Assembly (NCBI GenBank): GCA_958295805.1 | Contig: OY282373.1 | Location: 2,017,001 to 2,081,000, forward strand | From: an uncultured Nitrospirales bacterium | GTDB taxonomy: Bacteria > Nitrospirota > Nitrospiria > Nitrospirales > UBA8639 | Direction of reading: 5' to 3' | Length of the DNA stretch: 64,000 nucleotides | Made by a program: the position numbers and the translations under genes | The notes under the pieces: model-generated | What the model was told of the DNA's origin: nothing | Seen by the model: the letters and a program-made list of their open reading frames with translations, nothing else | Databases searched by the model: none | In this document: piece by piece, positions 16,507 to 25,088 of the stretch | Layout: every line of letters begins with the position of its first letter | How positions within the stretch are numbered: position 1 is the first letter of the stretch

Positions 16507-16755
16507 ATGGAAACGATTGAGGCATCTGACTTTAAGGCGCGCTGTCTGGCTATCCTTAATCGCGTGCAGGCGACGGGTCAGCGAGTCGTCATCCTGAAGC
16601 GTGGCCGGCCTGTCGCGGAACTCTCGCCCACACGTCCAACCATGGCTGAATATCCCCAGATGGAGTTGAAGGGCTCCGTTACTGTAGTCGACGACATCAT
16701 TGGGCCGGCGATTCCAGAAGAGCACTGGGACAGCGACAAGGTATCTCTCCAATGA
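16507..16755 (+). CDS. Phd/YefM-family antitoxin
   Basis: 82 residues with the standard N-terminal fold: METIEASDFKARCLAILNRVQATG, then VVILKRGRPVAELSP, the DNA-binding and dimerisation part of Phd/YefM antitoxins. The C-terminal part (LKGSVTVVDDIIGPAIPEEHW) is the toxin-neutralising tail found with VapC toxins. The next reading frame begins inside its stop codon and encodes only the end of a VapC. The antitoxin itself looks intact and could still act as a repressor. Confidence 0.85.
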   Translation: METIEASDFKARCLAILNRVQATGQRVVILKRGRPVAELSPTRPTMAEYPQMELKGSVTVVDDIIGPAIPEEHWDSDKVSLQ

Positions 16756-16904
16756 TCGCGACGGAACTGGCGTCATTGCCCAATTCCTTTCACCGTGACC
16801 CAGCGGACCGGATTCTTGTAGCAACCGCTCGCGTGCTTGGCGCGACGTTGCTGACGCAAGATCACAGAATCGTCGACGCGGCGCTGGTCGACACGGTGAA
16901 CTGA
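16752..16904 (+). pseudogene. Remnant of a VapC (PIN-domain) toxin
   Basis: A 50-residue frame overlapping the antitoxin stop codon (ATGA). It contains LPNSFHRDPADRILVATARV and LLTQDHRI, the third and last conserved blocks of PIN toxins that accompany Phd antitoxins. A complete toxin has about 130 residues; here the N-terminal 80, with the first catalytic aspartate and the helix pair, are missing. The deletion looks internal, since the usual start overlap is kept. It should have no RNase activity. Confidence 0.8.
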
Positions 16905-16981
16905 ACGAGACCCCACCACTTGCAGCCATGTTCGAACCAAGTCTGTTTTCATAAAATCCTATCCTGAATCTCTCTCCACCT

Positions 16982-17935
16982 ATGCCGCTCATCAGCGTTA
17001 TCATTCCTACCTGCAACGGCCGGGCACGCTTTGTGGATCAGGCATTGGCAAGTGTGGCGGCTCAAACGTTTCAGGATTTCGAACTCATTCTTGTGGACGA
17101 TGCCTCCACGGATGGAACCCTGGAGTATGTCCAAGGCATGATGCCTCAGATCATGGCGGCCTACCCGGAGGGACGGCCCCATCGACCCGTCATCTATTCT
17201 CAAAGAGAAACCAACGGAGGCCCATCCTCGGCCAGAAACGATGGGGCCAAACGCGCCAACGGCGAATTTCTGGCCTTCCTGGATCAGGATGACCTGTGGG
17301 CACCAACGTTTTTAGAAGAAACCTCGCAGCTTCTGCAAACAATGGGGCAGGAGATTGCCGCTCTATACGTGGATGGTTATTGCATCAATGCGAATAAAGA
17401 CATCGTGCGCTATCTAAAAAGCAGGGAGACGAATCTACAATACAATTCTATATCTTCGCCTTTAAGCGACGGGCATAATATCCCCATCCAAGGGTCGCTC
17501 TTAAGAAAGGAGGCATTCGAAACCGTAAAGGGATTCGACGAAAATATAAGAATTTGGGAAGATCGCGATTTCGTTATCAGGTTGATCCAACACTATCGTG
17601 TCGCACATATCCCGAAACCGTTCTATTCTTTGAGACGGTACGGGGAACGGAGTGTGTGCGCGAATACCAAGTCAGAATTAGCCTTTGCCAGCAGAAAATA
17701 TTTTTTGGAAAAACACGCGCCCATCTGCCAGCAGGCCCCGTACTTACGAAAAGCCTTGCAATACGAGTGGAGCATGCTCTATAGCGACATGGGCAAATAT
17801 CATCTTTCCCAGAATCAAAGGAAGACCGCCCGCTCGTTGTTTCGTGAATCCCTCAGATCGTTTCCCTTTTCCCGAAGAACGTGGCTTCGCTATCTGCGCT
17901 CCTATGTGCCTTCTTTCTCGACGACGCGTGTGTGA
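16982..17935 (+). CDS. Glycosyltransferase family 2 (GT-A fold)
   Basis: 317-residue GT-A enzyme: ISVIIPTCNGRARFVDQALASV at the N-terminus, LVDDASTDGT, and the DXD-type metal site in LAFLDQDDLWAP. The acceptor region contains GFDENIRIWEDRDFVIRLIQHY, with the ED motif of many family 2 enzymes. The middle of the gene (about 17380-17720) is only about 40 per cent G+C in the lines I counted and uses ATA and AGA codons, unlike the flanking genes. This suggests acquisition from another source. It is the only + strand glycosyltransferase in the cluster. Confidence 0.87.
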   Translation: MPLISVIIPTCNGRARFVDQALASVAAQTFQDFELILVDDASTDGTLEYVQGMMPQIMAAYPEGRPHRPVIYSQRETNGGPSSARNDGAKRANGEFLAFLDQDDLWAPTFLEETSQLLQTMGQEIAALYVDGYCINANKDIVRYLKSRETNLQYNSISSPLSDGHNIPIQGSLLRKEAFETVKGFDENIRIWEDRDFVIRLIQHYRVAHIPKPFYSLRRYGERSVCANTKSELAFASRKYFLEKHAPICQQAPYLRKALQYEWSMLYSDMGKYHLSQNQRKTARSLFRESLRSFPFSRRTWLRYLRSYVPSFSTTRV

Positions 17936-17953
17936 TTGATACCCGGCGAAGCG

Positions 17954-18760
17954 TCACGTCCGATCCGCAACGCGCTCCCCATTGCCTTCGGATGGTGACG
18001 TTTCCAGAATCGAATACGCCTTCGCGTACTTCACAAAGGTGTGAAAACCCGAAAACATCGCAGCGATCAATCCATGCAGCCCATCCTTCCACCCCCGTCG
18101 AAGGATGAAGACCTTGAAGATGATCCAAAGGTGATGCCCAAAGAGATGCGTGAACGTAACCCGACGAAGTGTTTTTAATTTTTCCCGGGCGGCCAACGAC
18201 GTATAGTGGATCATCTTCCGAACGTGATGCGCCATCGTGGGTACGGAATGATGGTCAAGAAACCCTTGGAGGTTCTTAACCTCTCCCTTGAGCAGGAGTC
18301 GTTCATGAAGTAGCGTGTCGTCATATCGGCCCGCGTCCTTCCGAAAGAAGCGCAACTGACGGTCTGGAAACATCCCTCCATGCTGCATCCATCGTCCGTA
18401 GAAAAAATTTCGGCGCGCAATGCGATACCCTGCAACGTGCGACGCTGGGCCGTTTTGTAACATCTCCTGAATTTCATTCCGCAAGCCGACCGTGACGCGC
18501 TCATCCGCGTCAACGATGAGAATCCATGGACCGTTCGCGTGCTCAATGCCGAAATTCTTTTGAGGACCGAACCCTCGCCACGGCACCACGTACACCTGAC
18601 TCGTCAAACGTTGAGCCAACTCCACGGTTCGATCCGTGCTTTCCGAGTCCACGACGATGATCTCCGAGACCCACTCGACCGATTTGAGACAATCCGTCAC
18701 GTTCGATTCTTCATTCTTCGTGAGAATGACCGCCGTAACGTGGGACGCGCACTTATTCAC
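17954..18760 (-). CDS. Glycosyltransferase family 2, WaaE/KdtX-like
   Basis: 268 residues: VTAVILTKNEESNVTDCLKSV, IIVVDSESTDRTVELA, GFGPQKNFGIEHANGPWILIVDADERVT with the DXD site, then RRNFFYGRWMQHGGMFPDRQLRFF. This is the WaaE-type pattern of enzymes that add glucose or a related sugar to inner-core heptose. A paralogue with the same plan lies at 20430-21185. The start is GTG. It is the last gene of the long - strand envelope run. Confidence 0.87.
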   Translation of the reverse strand: MNKCASHVTAVILTKNEESNVTDCLKSVEWVSEIIVVDSESTDRTVELAQRLTSQVYVVPWRGFGPQKNFGIEHANGPWILIVDADERVTVGLRNEIQEMLQNGPASHVAGYRIARRNFFYGRWMQHGGMFPDRQLRFFRKDAGRYDDTLLHERLLLKGEVKNLQGFLDHHSVPTMAHHVRKMIHYTSLAAREKLKTLRRVTFTHLFGHHLWIIFKVFILRRGWKDGLHGLIAAMFSGFHTFVKYAKAYSILETSPSEGNGERVADRT

Positions 18761-18822
18761 GGAAGCCTCTTCTCCACCACGTGGATAACGGTTTCAAACG
18801 TCCTGACCTCACGTTCCTCAGC

Positions 18823-19070
18823 CTACCCTCGAAACCCTTGCTTCAGGACGGCTCGATAAAACGCCGGCTGCAACCAGCGTTCGCGTCTCTCCTTGAGCAC
18901 GGGGTAACACGAGACCCGTTGGCCCATCACCGCGGGATGCGAACCGGAAAATTTCTTCATGACGTGATAGTCGGGAAAGTCAAAGACTTCTTTGGAGACC
19001 CGGTCCGGCTTGGGCGGGCCCAAATTTTTTCTTCGATGGACAGATGTTCCAAGGGTATTGAAATCGCCAT
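18823..19070 (-). pseudogene. Frameshifted C-terminal glycosyltransferase-like fragment
   Basis: AGGAGG lies just before an ATG ending at 19070 that reads MAISIPLEHLSIEEK. At a run of six A (about 19026-19031) the frame must shift by one extra base to continue as PKPDRVSKEVFDFPDYHVMKKF, then SGSHPAVMGQRV and RRERWLQPAFYRAVLKQ, to a stop at 18823. The conceptual product is about 82 residues and resembles the tail of some family 2 glycosyltransferases (a 'SGSHPAVM' type ending). It could be a gene remnant, a sequencing error or a small frameshifted gene. Confidence 0.4.
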
Positions 19071-19164
19071 CACACCTCCTATGGTTCCATATTTTGAAAG
19101 ACAGCGATCAAACTCCATGGCGGCATTGCCGTCAGGTGACGTGCCTTGTTGTGGTGATTGCCCG

Positions 19165-20280
19165 TCAACCGTATCGGTCTCGTAAATTTTCATAAAGCCG
19201 TTCGGTTTGATTCAACGTTTCTTCGAAGCTGTATTTTTGAACGACCAGACGCCGACCGGCCCAGCCAAGTTTCTCCCGCAACGCAACGTGATCCAGTAAT
19301 TGTTCAATCTTCTCCGCCAACGCTTCGGGCCGTGCCGGAGAGACGAGCAATCCGGTCTCCTCGTGCGTGATGACTTCAGGAATACCACCGACGTTCGTCG
19401 CAATCACCGCACGGGCCATGGCGAGCGCCTGCGTAAGCGCCTGGGGCACGCCTTCAGCCTCAATCGAACTCAGGACAAAGACGTGAACCAACGACAGAAG
19501 ATTCTGTACGTCTTCACGAAACCCAAGAAACCGCACTCGGCTTTCAACGTCGAATTGTCGGGCCAACTCCAGCAAAGACGATTTCTCCGGACCATCGCCG
19601 ACAATGACCACGTGTACGTTGTCCCGGCGGGCTAAGACAATTTGTACGGCGGCGAGTAGATCACCAAGCCCTTTATACTTTCGCAAAAACGCCACGGTCC
19701 CCACGACGAGATGATCACGGGGAATGCCCAACGTGTTTTTTAACGAGAAATCGGGTTCGCGTGGAGAAAACACCGTCACGTCCACGCCCGTGGGGATTGA
19801 AATAACCCGATCTTCACGCAGCCCGTTCTTCTTCATCAGGTCCTGACGAATGCGTTCACCGGTCGTCACCACCGCGTGCGGCAAGTATCGATACAACGTC
19901 GCATGTCGAAGGGTGGGAGAAACCGCGGTCGATTTATGACGCGTCCGAATGAGTACGGGTTTCGTTGCGGCTAATCGCGCGGCAATGCCGCACGTCCAAC
20001 TATCAATTGACCCATGCGTATTCACAATTTGAACGTCAAATCGCTTCATCAATTTCAGGAACGTGACGATCAACCACGCCCATCGCACGGTCGTCATCCG
20101 GACGGGGATGACGCACAGCCCGGAATTTTGAGCTTTATGAAATAAGGGACTCGCAGGCTGAACGGCCAGATACACTTGATGACCGCGCGCCTTCATGCCC
20201 AGACACTCGTGTAACGTTCGGAACTCCTGACCGCCCAATACTTTGGAAGATTCCGTATGAAGAATTCGTAATTTCTGCAC
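19165..20280 (-). CDS. Glycosyltransferase family 4 (GT-B fold)
   Basis: 371-residue GT-B enzyme. The N-terminal ILHTESSKVLGGQEFRTLHE is a known variant of the glycine loop in LPS-cluster family 4 enzymes. The donor half has GTVAFLRKYKGLGDLL and the E-x7-E region SSIEAEGVPQALTQALAMARAVIATNVGG. It lies in the - strand core cluster between two WaaE-like family 2 genes and probably extends the LPS core oligosaccharide. Donor unknown. Confidence 0.87.
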   Translation of the reverse strand: MQKLRILHTESSKVLGGQEFRTLHECLGMKARGHQVYLAVQPASPLFHKAQNSGLCVIPVRMTTVRWAWLIVTFLKLMKRFDVQIVNTHGSIDSWTCGIAARLAATKPVLIRTRHKSTAVSPTLRHATLYRYLPHAVVTTGERIRQDLMKKNGLREDRVISIPTGVDVTVFSPREPDFSLKNTLGIPRDHLVVGTVAFLRKYKGLGDLLAAVQIVLARRDNVHVVIVGDGPEKSSLLELARQFDVESRVRFLGFREDVQNLLSLVHVFVLSSIEAEGVPQALTQALAMARAVIATNVGGIPEVITHEETGLLVSPARPEALAEKIEQLLDHVALREKLGWAGRRLVVQKYSFEETLNQTERLYENLRDRYG

Positions 20281-20333
20281 CGTTCCCTCAACGGGACTAT
20301 CTCAGCCCTCTGTCCTGCACCATCGGCTGCCCT

Positions 20334-20360
20334 GGATTCTTCGCTTTGCTCAGAATGACA
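20334..20360. repeat. Copy of a widespread intergenic repeat motif
   Basis: The 27 bases begin GGATTCTTCGCTTTGCTC and end AGAATGACA. On the - strand this is the 'TGTCATTCTGAGC...GAAGAATCC' motif that I recall from intergenic regions of many environmental bacterial genomes. It lies in the gap between two glycosyltransferase genes, followed by a shorter partial echo (GGAATGACAAAGAGGG). Confidence 0.45.
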
Positions 20361-20429
20361 AAAAGGGGAATGACAAAGAGGGAACGTGAATGAGGCATGG
20401 GCTGGCGTCATCCGTTTACGAGATACCGT

Positions 20430-21185
20430 CTACCCATTCCTGTGAATCTCCCAGAGCTTGGCGTACTTCACGAAAGTATAGTAGGCATAGAGCCCGGCCA
20501 GAATCAGGCCGGGCTTGCCGTCCAGAATCCCCCTTCTCAGCACGTACATCTTGAGAAACGTAAACAGCGGATGAGAGAGCAGTTGATGAGCGTGAAACCG
20601 CCGGCCTCGTTTGACCATTTCTTCCGCCATGAGCGTGGAATACCGATCCATCTTCATCAGATACTGATCCACGTCACGAAACGGGTATTGCTCAACGTGC
20701 GAGTGCAAATAGCCAAGTCGGCCATCCAGTTGAAACGATTCGTGCACTAAATCTTCCTGATACCGCATGTGGTCTTTGTGAAAAAATTGAGGCTGCCGGT
20801 AGTCCGGATACCATCCACTTCGTTTGATCCACCGGCCTAAAAAGTAGTTCCGTCGCGGCACGAAAAAGGCCTGCGCGTCGGGACCCCGTTCCAGTTGTAC
20901 CCGGATTTCCCGCTGTAATTCCTCCGTCGCTCGTTCATCCGTATCCAGACTGAATATCCAGCCGTGCGTGGCATGAGCCACGGCCTCATTACGAAGTTTC
21001 CCGAATCCGGAAAATTCATGCTGGAACACCTTATCGGTGTATTCACGGCTGATGGTTTCCGTGGCGTCCGTGCTGTGCGAATCCACCACAATCAGCTCAT
21101 CGGCCCATTTCAGGCTTTCCAGACACGGCCTTATATTGGGTTCATCGTTATAAGCAATGACGACCGCCGATACTTTAGGTGCCAT
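20430..21185 (-). CDS. Glycosyltransferase family 2, WaaE/KdtX-like
   Basis: 251 residues: VSAVVIAYNDEPNIRPCLESL, LIVVDSHSTDATETISREY, GFGKLRNEAVAHATHGWIFSLDTDERAT, and the downstream RRNYFLGRWIKRSGWYPDYRQPQFF block shared with WaaE-type core glucosyltransferases. It has the same architecture as 17954-18760, so the two are paralogues that likely act at successive steps of the core. The stop is followed by a 149-base gap that holds an intergenic repeat. Confidence 0.88.
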   Translation of the reverse strand: MAPKVSAVVIAYNDEPNIRPCLESLKWADELIVVDSHSTDATETISREYTDKVFQHEFSGFGKLRNEAVAHATHGWIFSLDTDERATEELQREIRVQLERGPDAQAFFVPRRNYFLGRWIKRSGWYPDYRQPQFFHKDHMRYQEDLVHESFQLDGRLGYLHSHVEQYPFRDVDQYLMKMDRYSTLMAEEMVKRGRRFHAHQLLSHPLFTFLKMYVLRRGILDGKPGLILAGLYAYYTFVKYAKLWEIHRNG

Positions 21186-21220
21186 GAAATGAAGAATCCA
21201 ACGCGGAACGTCTTGCAGCT

Positions 21221-22270
21221 TCAGGATGTCGCTAACATTCTTTCGGCCTGGCGGACAACGTCTTCAACCGAGATCGATTCCAGGCATTCCAGATGATGAG
21301 GATTGCGGCACGTCCGTAACCCACACGGACGACACGCCGTTGTCCGGCTCACCATGCTCACGTGGCCGGTCCCATACGGACCGGTCGCTTTGGGATTCGT
21401 GGGACCAAAACACGCAATCACCGGCACACGACACGCCGCAGCCACGTGAATCGGGCCTGAATCATTGGCGAGACACAGCCGAACGTTATCAAAGACGAGG
21501 CTTAATTGGCGAATCCGCGTTTTTCCGATCAGATTGATTAGCGCCGTTCCCAGAGCATTGGAAAAACGTCGGCCGATTGGATGGTCACGTGGTGATCCGA
21601 GGAGCACAATTTTCCTATTTCGTTGTTCAACCAAAGACGCGGCCACGGCAACGAACCGTTCGACGGGCCAGTTTTTCACGGTTCGTCTGGAAACCGGTAC
21701 CATCGCAATGAGCCGATCGTGCGGTTCCACTCCGGCTTCTGCAAACAACTGCTTGATCACGGCTCGATCTTCATCCCATCTCGGCAACCAGAACTGAGGC
21801 GGATCCGTGAGCGCACCAAAAAATTTTGCCACTTCGAGATTTCGGTCAACCGCGTGAATATCGAGGAGCCGCCAAGGGGCGTCGTCAGCACCCGGCAACG
21901 GCACCCGGTGGGTGTAACACCAGGGGCTGCCCTCCCGTCCTCGGGCAAATCCCACGCGAAGTGAGGCTCCCGACAGTGCCGCAATCAGCCCGGACCGGAG
22001 CAACCCTTGCAGATCAACGACGCAATCAAACGCCCGAGCACGAACGCGTGAGATGATCTCCCACCAGGAACGAACGCGAAAATCCACGGAGATGACTTCA
22101 GAGAGGTCCGGATGCCCTTCCAATATTTCCGCCCATTCCGATTTGACCAGCCAGGAAATTCTGGCATGAGGAAACGTTCTCCGTAATGCACTCACGGCAG
22201 GGAGGGCATGGATAATGTCTCCCAATGAGCTGGGTTTGATAATCAAGAGATTTTTCGGTTGAACGGTCAT
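21221..22270 (-). CDS. LPS heptosyltransferase, WaaC-like (GT9)
   Basis: 349 residues of family GT9. The N-terminus NLLIIKPSSLGDIIHALPAVSAL matches heptosyltransferase I more than II. The C-terminal half carries LCLANDSGPIHVAAACRVPVIACFGPTNP and a Cys-rich tail (CRPCGLRTC). It would transfer the first L,D-heptose from ADP-heptose to Kdo. It lies downstream of gmhB and waaF in the same orientation, a consistent core-biosynthesis context. Confidence 0.82.
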   Translation of the reverse strand: MTVQPKNLLIIKPSSLGDIIHALPAVSALRRTFPHARISWLVKSEWAEILEGHPDLSEVISVDFRVRSWWEIISRVRARAFDCVVDLQGLLRSGLIAALSGASLRVGFARGREGSPWCYTHRVPLPGADDAPWRLLDIHAVDRNLEVAKFFGALTDPPQFWLPRWDEDRAVIKQLFAEAGVEPHDRLIAMVPVSRRTVKNWPVERFVAVAASLVEQRNRKIVLLGSPRDHPIGRRFSNALGTALINLIGKTRIRQLSLVFDNVRLCLANDSGPIHVAAACRVPVIACFGPTNPKATGPYGTGHVSMVSRTTACRPCGLRTCRNPHHLECLESISVEDVVRQAERMLATS

Positions 22271-22292
22271 CGTGCGTGGATGGAGACCATGC

Positions 22293-22847
22293 CTACCGCC
22301 GAAGGATCCATGAGACGGCGTCGGAAAAGCACGGCGCCACGAAATCGACCGGCAACCGTTTCTCCCGACAGACGGCTAGTGCCTCCTGACTATCGCGGCC
22401 GGTCATGACCAGAATGCCCTTGGCCCCTACGCCGTGAGCCATCTCGATATCGCGGGACTGATCGCCCACCACGTAACTTGCCGCGACATCTATCGGATGA
22501 CGAGCCACGGCGCGTTCAATCATTCCAGGATTCGGTTTCCGACACCGACATCCATCATCAGGATGGTGCGGACAAAACAGCACGTCATCCAACCACGCAC
22601 GGGATTTGGCAAGATCGTCCTGCAATTTCCGATGGATATCCTCCAGGTTCTGAAGCGAAAAATATCCACGGGCAATTCCTGATTGGTTCGTCACCATAAT
22701 GACGGTGAGACCCGCACGATTTAATTGCAGGATCGCCTCGGGGACGGTCGGGAAGCATTCAAATTCCTCAGGAGACGCGATGTATCCGGGGTCGGGATTC
22801 AACGTCCCGTCGCGATCCACAAAGACGGTCGCCCGTTTTACGGTCAT
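22293..22847 (-). CDS. gmhB: D-glycero-D-manno-heptose 1,7-bisphosphate 7-phosphatase
   Basis: HAD-superfamily phosphatase making heptose 1-phosphate for ADP-heptose, the donor used by the heptosyltransferases next to it. Motif I is FVDRDGTLN, motif II VTNQSGIARG, the zinc-binding segment is CPHHPDDGCRCRKPNPGMI, and motif III/IV is VVGDQSRDIEMA. I prefer the ATG at 22847, which gives a family-like N-terminus and starts 11 bases after the waaF stop; a frame reaching 22898 would overlap waaF. The sugar-specific zinc loop supports the GmhB call. Confidence 0.9.
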   Translation of the reverse strand: MTVKRATVFVDRDGTLNPDPGYIASPEEFECFPTVPEAILQLNRAGLTVIMVTNQSGIARGYFSLQNLEDIHRKLQDDLAKSRAWLDDVLFCPHHPDDGCRCRKPNPGMIERAVARHPIDVAASYVVGDQSRDIEMAHGVGAKGILVMTGRDSQEALAVCREKRLPVDFVAPCFSDAVSWILRR

Positions 22848-22857
22848 CGGCGAAGAT

Positions 22858-23967
22858 TCATTCACGTTCTGAAGCCGCCCGCCCATCAGGACGCTCATTG
22901 TCCACGATCTCTCTCGCAGCCTGAAATACTTGGTCCGTAGAGATGGACGTCATGCAACGGTGATCAATCGGACAGTCTCGAAGCCAACAGGGTGAGCACC
23001 TCACGGGGTTTCTGACGACCGCGTGCCGGGCATGATACGGTGCCGTGGCAACGGGATCAGTGGGACCGAAGATCGCCACAAGCGGCACGCCCAAGGCATC
23101 GGCCATGTGCATCGGACCGGTATCGTTCGTCACAAACAGCCGGCACCGTTTCATAATGGCCTTTAATTCTCTCACCGACGTCTTTCCCGAAAGCACGAGC
23201 GGATTGGAAACCATTTGTTGAGCAACGGCGTCACCCAATGCCTCTTCCCCCGGACCGCCGACGATCAGACATCGAACGGGACGTGGAGCGAGTTGACCGA
23301 GTTCAACGACTAACCGATCGGCCACCGCCGCAAACCGTTCGGATAACCAGCGCTTCGCCCGGCCATACACGGACCCCGGGTTCACGCCGATGAGAATTTC
23401 TGATTGCCGGATGCCGCTTTGCTGCAATAAACGATCCGCCGCGTCCTGCTCTTCCGACGACACGTAGAGCGTCGGCTTCATCGTCGACGTCTCCCGTACA
23501 ATGGGGCGCAGCATCTCCACGTAATAGTCAACCTGGTGTAACGTCCGTCGGGAATTCGGAAGATCGACGGGATGCGTGAGCAACAACCGTCGGCCATCCG
23601 TGGCATATCCGTATCGCAGAGGAATGCCGGCAAGCACCCCCAAGAAGGCGGCCTCAAACGCATTCTGAAACAACAACGCCAGATCATAGCGTTCCCGTCG
23701 AAGACTTGCGGCCAACCTGCGTTTGCCCAGCCATCCCGCGTGAATGCCTTGATGGTCATAACTCACAACGTGATGCACGCCGGGATGCCCGACAAATAAC
23801 TCGCCGATGGATGGACGAACCAACAGGAAAATTTCCGAGTCCGGAAACGCGCGAGCCAGCGCGGTCAACGCCGGGATACACGTCACGGCGTCCCCGATCC
23901 AATTCGGGCCCCGAACCAGAATCTTCTTGATCGCTTCCGGTCGGATCGTGGAAAAATTGACGGCCAT
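22858..23967 (-). CDS. waaF: LPS heptosyltransferase II
   Basis: 369 residues. The N-terminal KKILVRGPNWIGDAVTCIPALTAL is the classical WaaF opening, and the C-terminal half has LFVTNDTGPMHMADALGVPLVAIFGPTDP, with CSPCWLRDC and HRCM near the end. It adds the second heptose to the inner core from ADP-L-glycero-D-manno-heptose. It is placed between lpxK and gmhB on the - strand with only 12 bases to lpxK, so it is part of the lipid A and core operon. Confidence 0.9.
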   Translation of the reverse strand: MAVNFSTIRPEAIKKILVRGPNWIGDAVTCIPALTALARAFPDSEIFLLVRPSIGELFVGHPGVHHVVSYDHQGIHAGWLGKRRLAASLRRERYDLALLFQNAFEAAFLGVLAGIPLRYGYATDGRRLLLTHPVDLPNSRRTLHQVDYYVEMLRPIVRETSTMKPTLYVSSEEQDAADRLLQQSGIRQSEILIGVNPGSVYGRAKRWLSERFAAVADRLVVELGQLAPRPVRCLIVGGPGEEALGDAVAQQMVSNPLVLSGKTSVRELKAIMKRCRLFVTNDTGPMHMADALGVPLVAIFGPTDPVATAPYHARHAVVRNPVRCSPCWLRDCPIDHRCMTSISTDQVFQAAREIVDNERPDGRAASERE

Positions 23968-23979
23968 GGCTGTGGAACG

Positions 23980-25083
23980 CTATTCCCGCGACACCGCCTC
24001 TAACGCGGCTTCCAATCGACTCCGGCCCTTGACGAATTCCAACGTGAGACGGACGGCAAACACGGGAGTGGGAATCGACCAATTCGATTGGCACTTCACC
24101 AAATCCTTTTCCGTCGTAAGAACCAGATCCGGCTGAAACCGTTCAACGTGTCGATAAATCTTTGCAACCGTCGAAGGAGCATACGGGTCATGATCCTGAA
24201 AAACCAGTTCACTCACCACCCGGACGTTCAGCGCGTCTACGGTCCGTCGAAACTGCTTCGGATTTCCGACGCCGCTGAAGATGAGCACGTTCTTTCCCTG
24301 AATCTCCGAAAGCGGTTGATGCGTGGACGCCGATATTCCATGCAACCCCTGTACCGTAAATCTCGTGGTAATGGGATGGATCGCGGTACCCAGAACCGTC
24401 TCTATCGGTTCCATGACGCGGGACGCCCCTGATTCCCGTTCAACCCGGGTGATGATGATCTCTGAAGCTCTTTGGGCGGCATCAAGAGGTTCACGAAGCC
24501 TCCCCATTGGAAGCAGTTCTTCCATTCCGTTGACGTCGGACCCGTCAATCAACAACAAATTCACGTCGCGATGGAGACCCAGATGTTGGAATCCATCATC
24601 CAGAACGAAGCAGTCAATGGGCATCTGCCTCAACATCCAACGGCCCAGTTGATATCGATCGGCACCGACCGCCACGATGACCCCGGGACATCGACACGCC
24701 ATGAAATAGGGCTCATCGCCCGCCTCACGGTGCCCCGCAAGGATCGACCGTCCATTCGAAACCAGCAAAAATTCTTTCCGGCTTTTTCGACGATATCCGC
24801 GACTGAGAATCCCAACCGTTCTTCCCCGTTCCAGCAGCCTCTGAGCCACCCACATGGTCACGGGAGTTTTGCCCGTTCCGCCAACCGTAAGATTGCCCAC
24901 GCTGACGACCGGGCACGGCAATCGACGTGTCTTCAACCACCCATGGTCATACAGCCACGTGCGAGAACGCGTCGCGAACTTGTATGGGGCCGTGACGAAA
25001 GACTTCCATCCGTTTCGCATTGGTTCAAGATTCTTCCGGCTTCTCCTTTGAGGGAAAGGAACGGATAAGCGCGTCCAGCCCAT
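23980..25083 (-). CDS. lpxK: Tetraacyldisaccharide 4'-kinase
   Basis: Phosphorylates the 4' position of the lipid A disaccharide at the inner membrane. The P-loop region reads VVSVGNLTVGGTGKTPVTMWVA, followed by ILSRGYRRK, DEPYFMACRCPGVIVAVGADRY and DCFVLDDGFQHLGLHRDVNLLLID, all LpxK signatures. The C-terminal part contains FQDHDPYAPSTVAKI and TTEKDLVK. Start: the ATG at 25083 (after a GTG at 25086) lies a few bases past the waaA stop; an ATG at 25020 is an alternative. Expected membrane-associated N-terminal helix is short here. Confidence 0.92.
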   Translation of the reverse strand: MGWTRLSVPFPQRRSRKNLEPMRNGWKSFVTAPYKFATRSRTWLYDHGWLKTRRLPCPVVSVGNLTVGGTGKTPVTMWVAQRLLERGRTVGILSRGYRRKSRKEFLLVSNGRSILAGHREAGDEPYFMACRCPGVIVAVGADRYQLGRWMLRQMPIDCFVLDDGFQHLGLHRDVNLLLIDGSDVNGMEELLPMGRLREPLDAAQRASEIIITRVERESGASRVMEPIETVLGTAIHPITTRFTVQGLHGISASTHQPLSEIQGKNVLIFSGVGNPKQFRRTVDALNVRVVSELVFQDHDPYAPSTVAKIYRHVERFQPDLVLTTEKDLVKCQSNWSIPTPVFAVRLTLEFVKGRSRLEAALEAVSRE

Positions 25084-25088
25084 CACTT

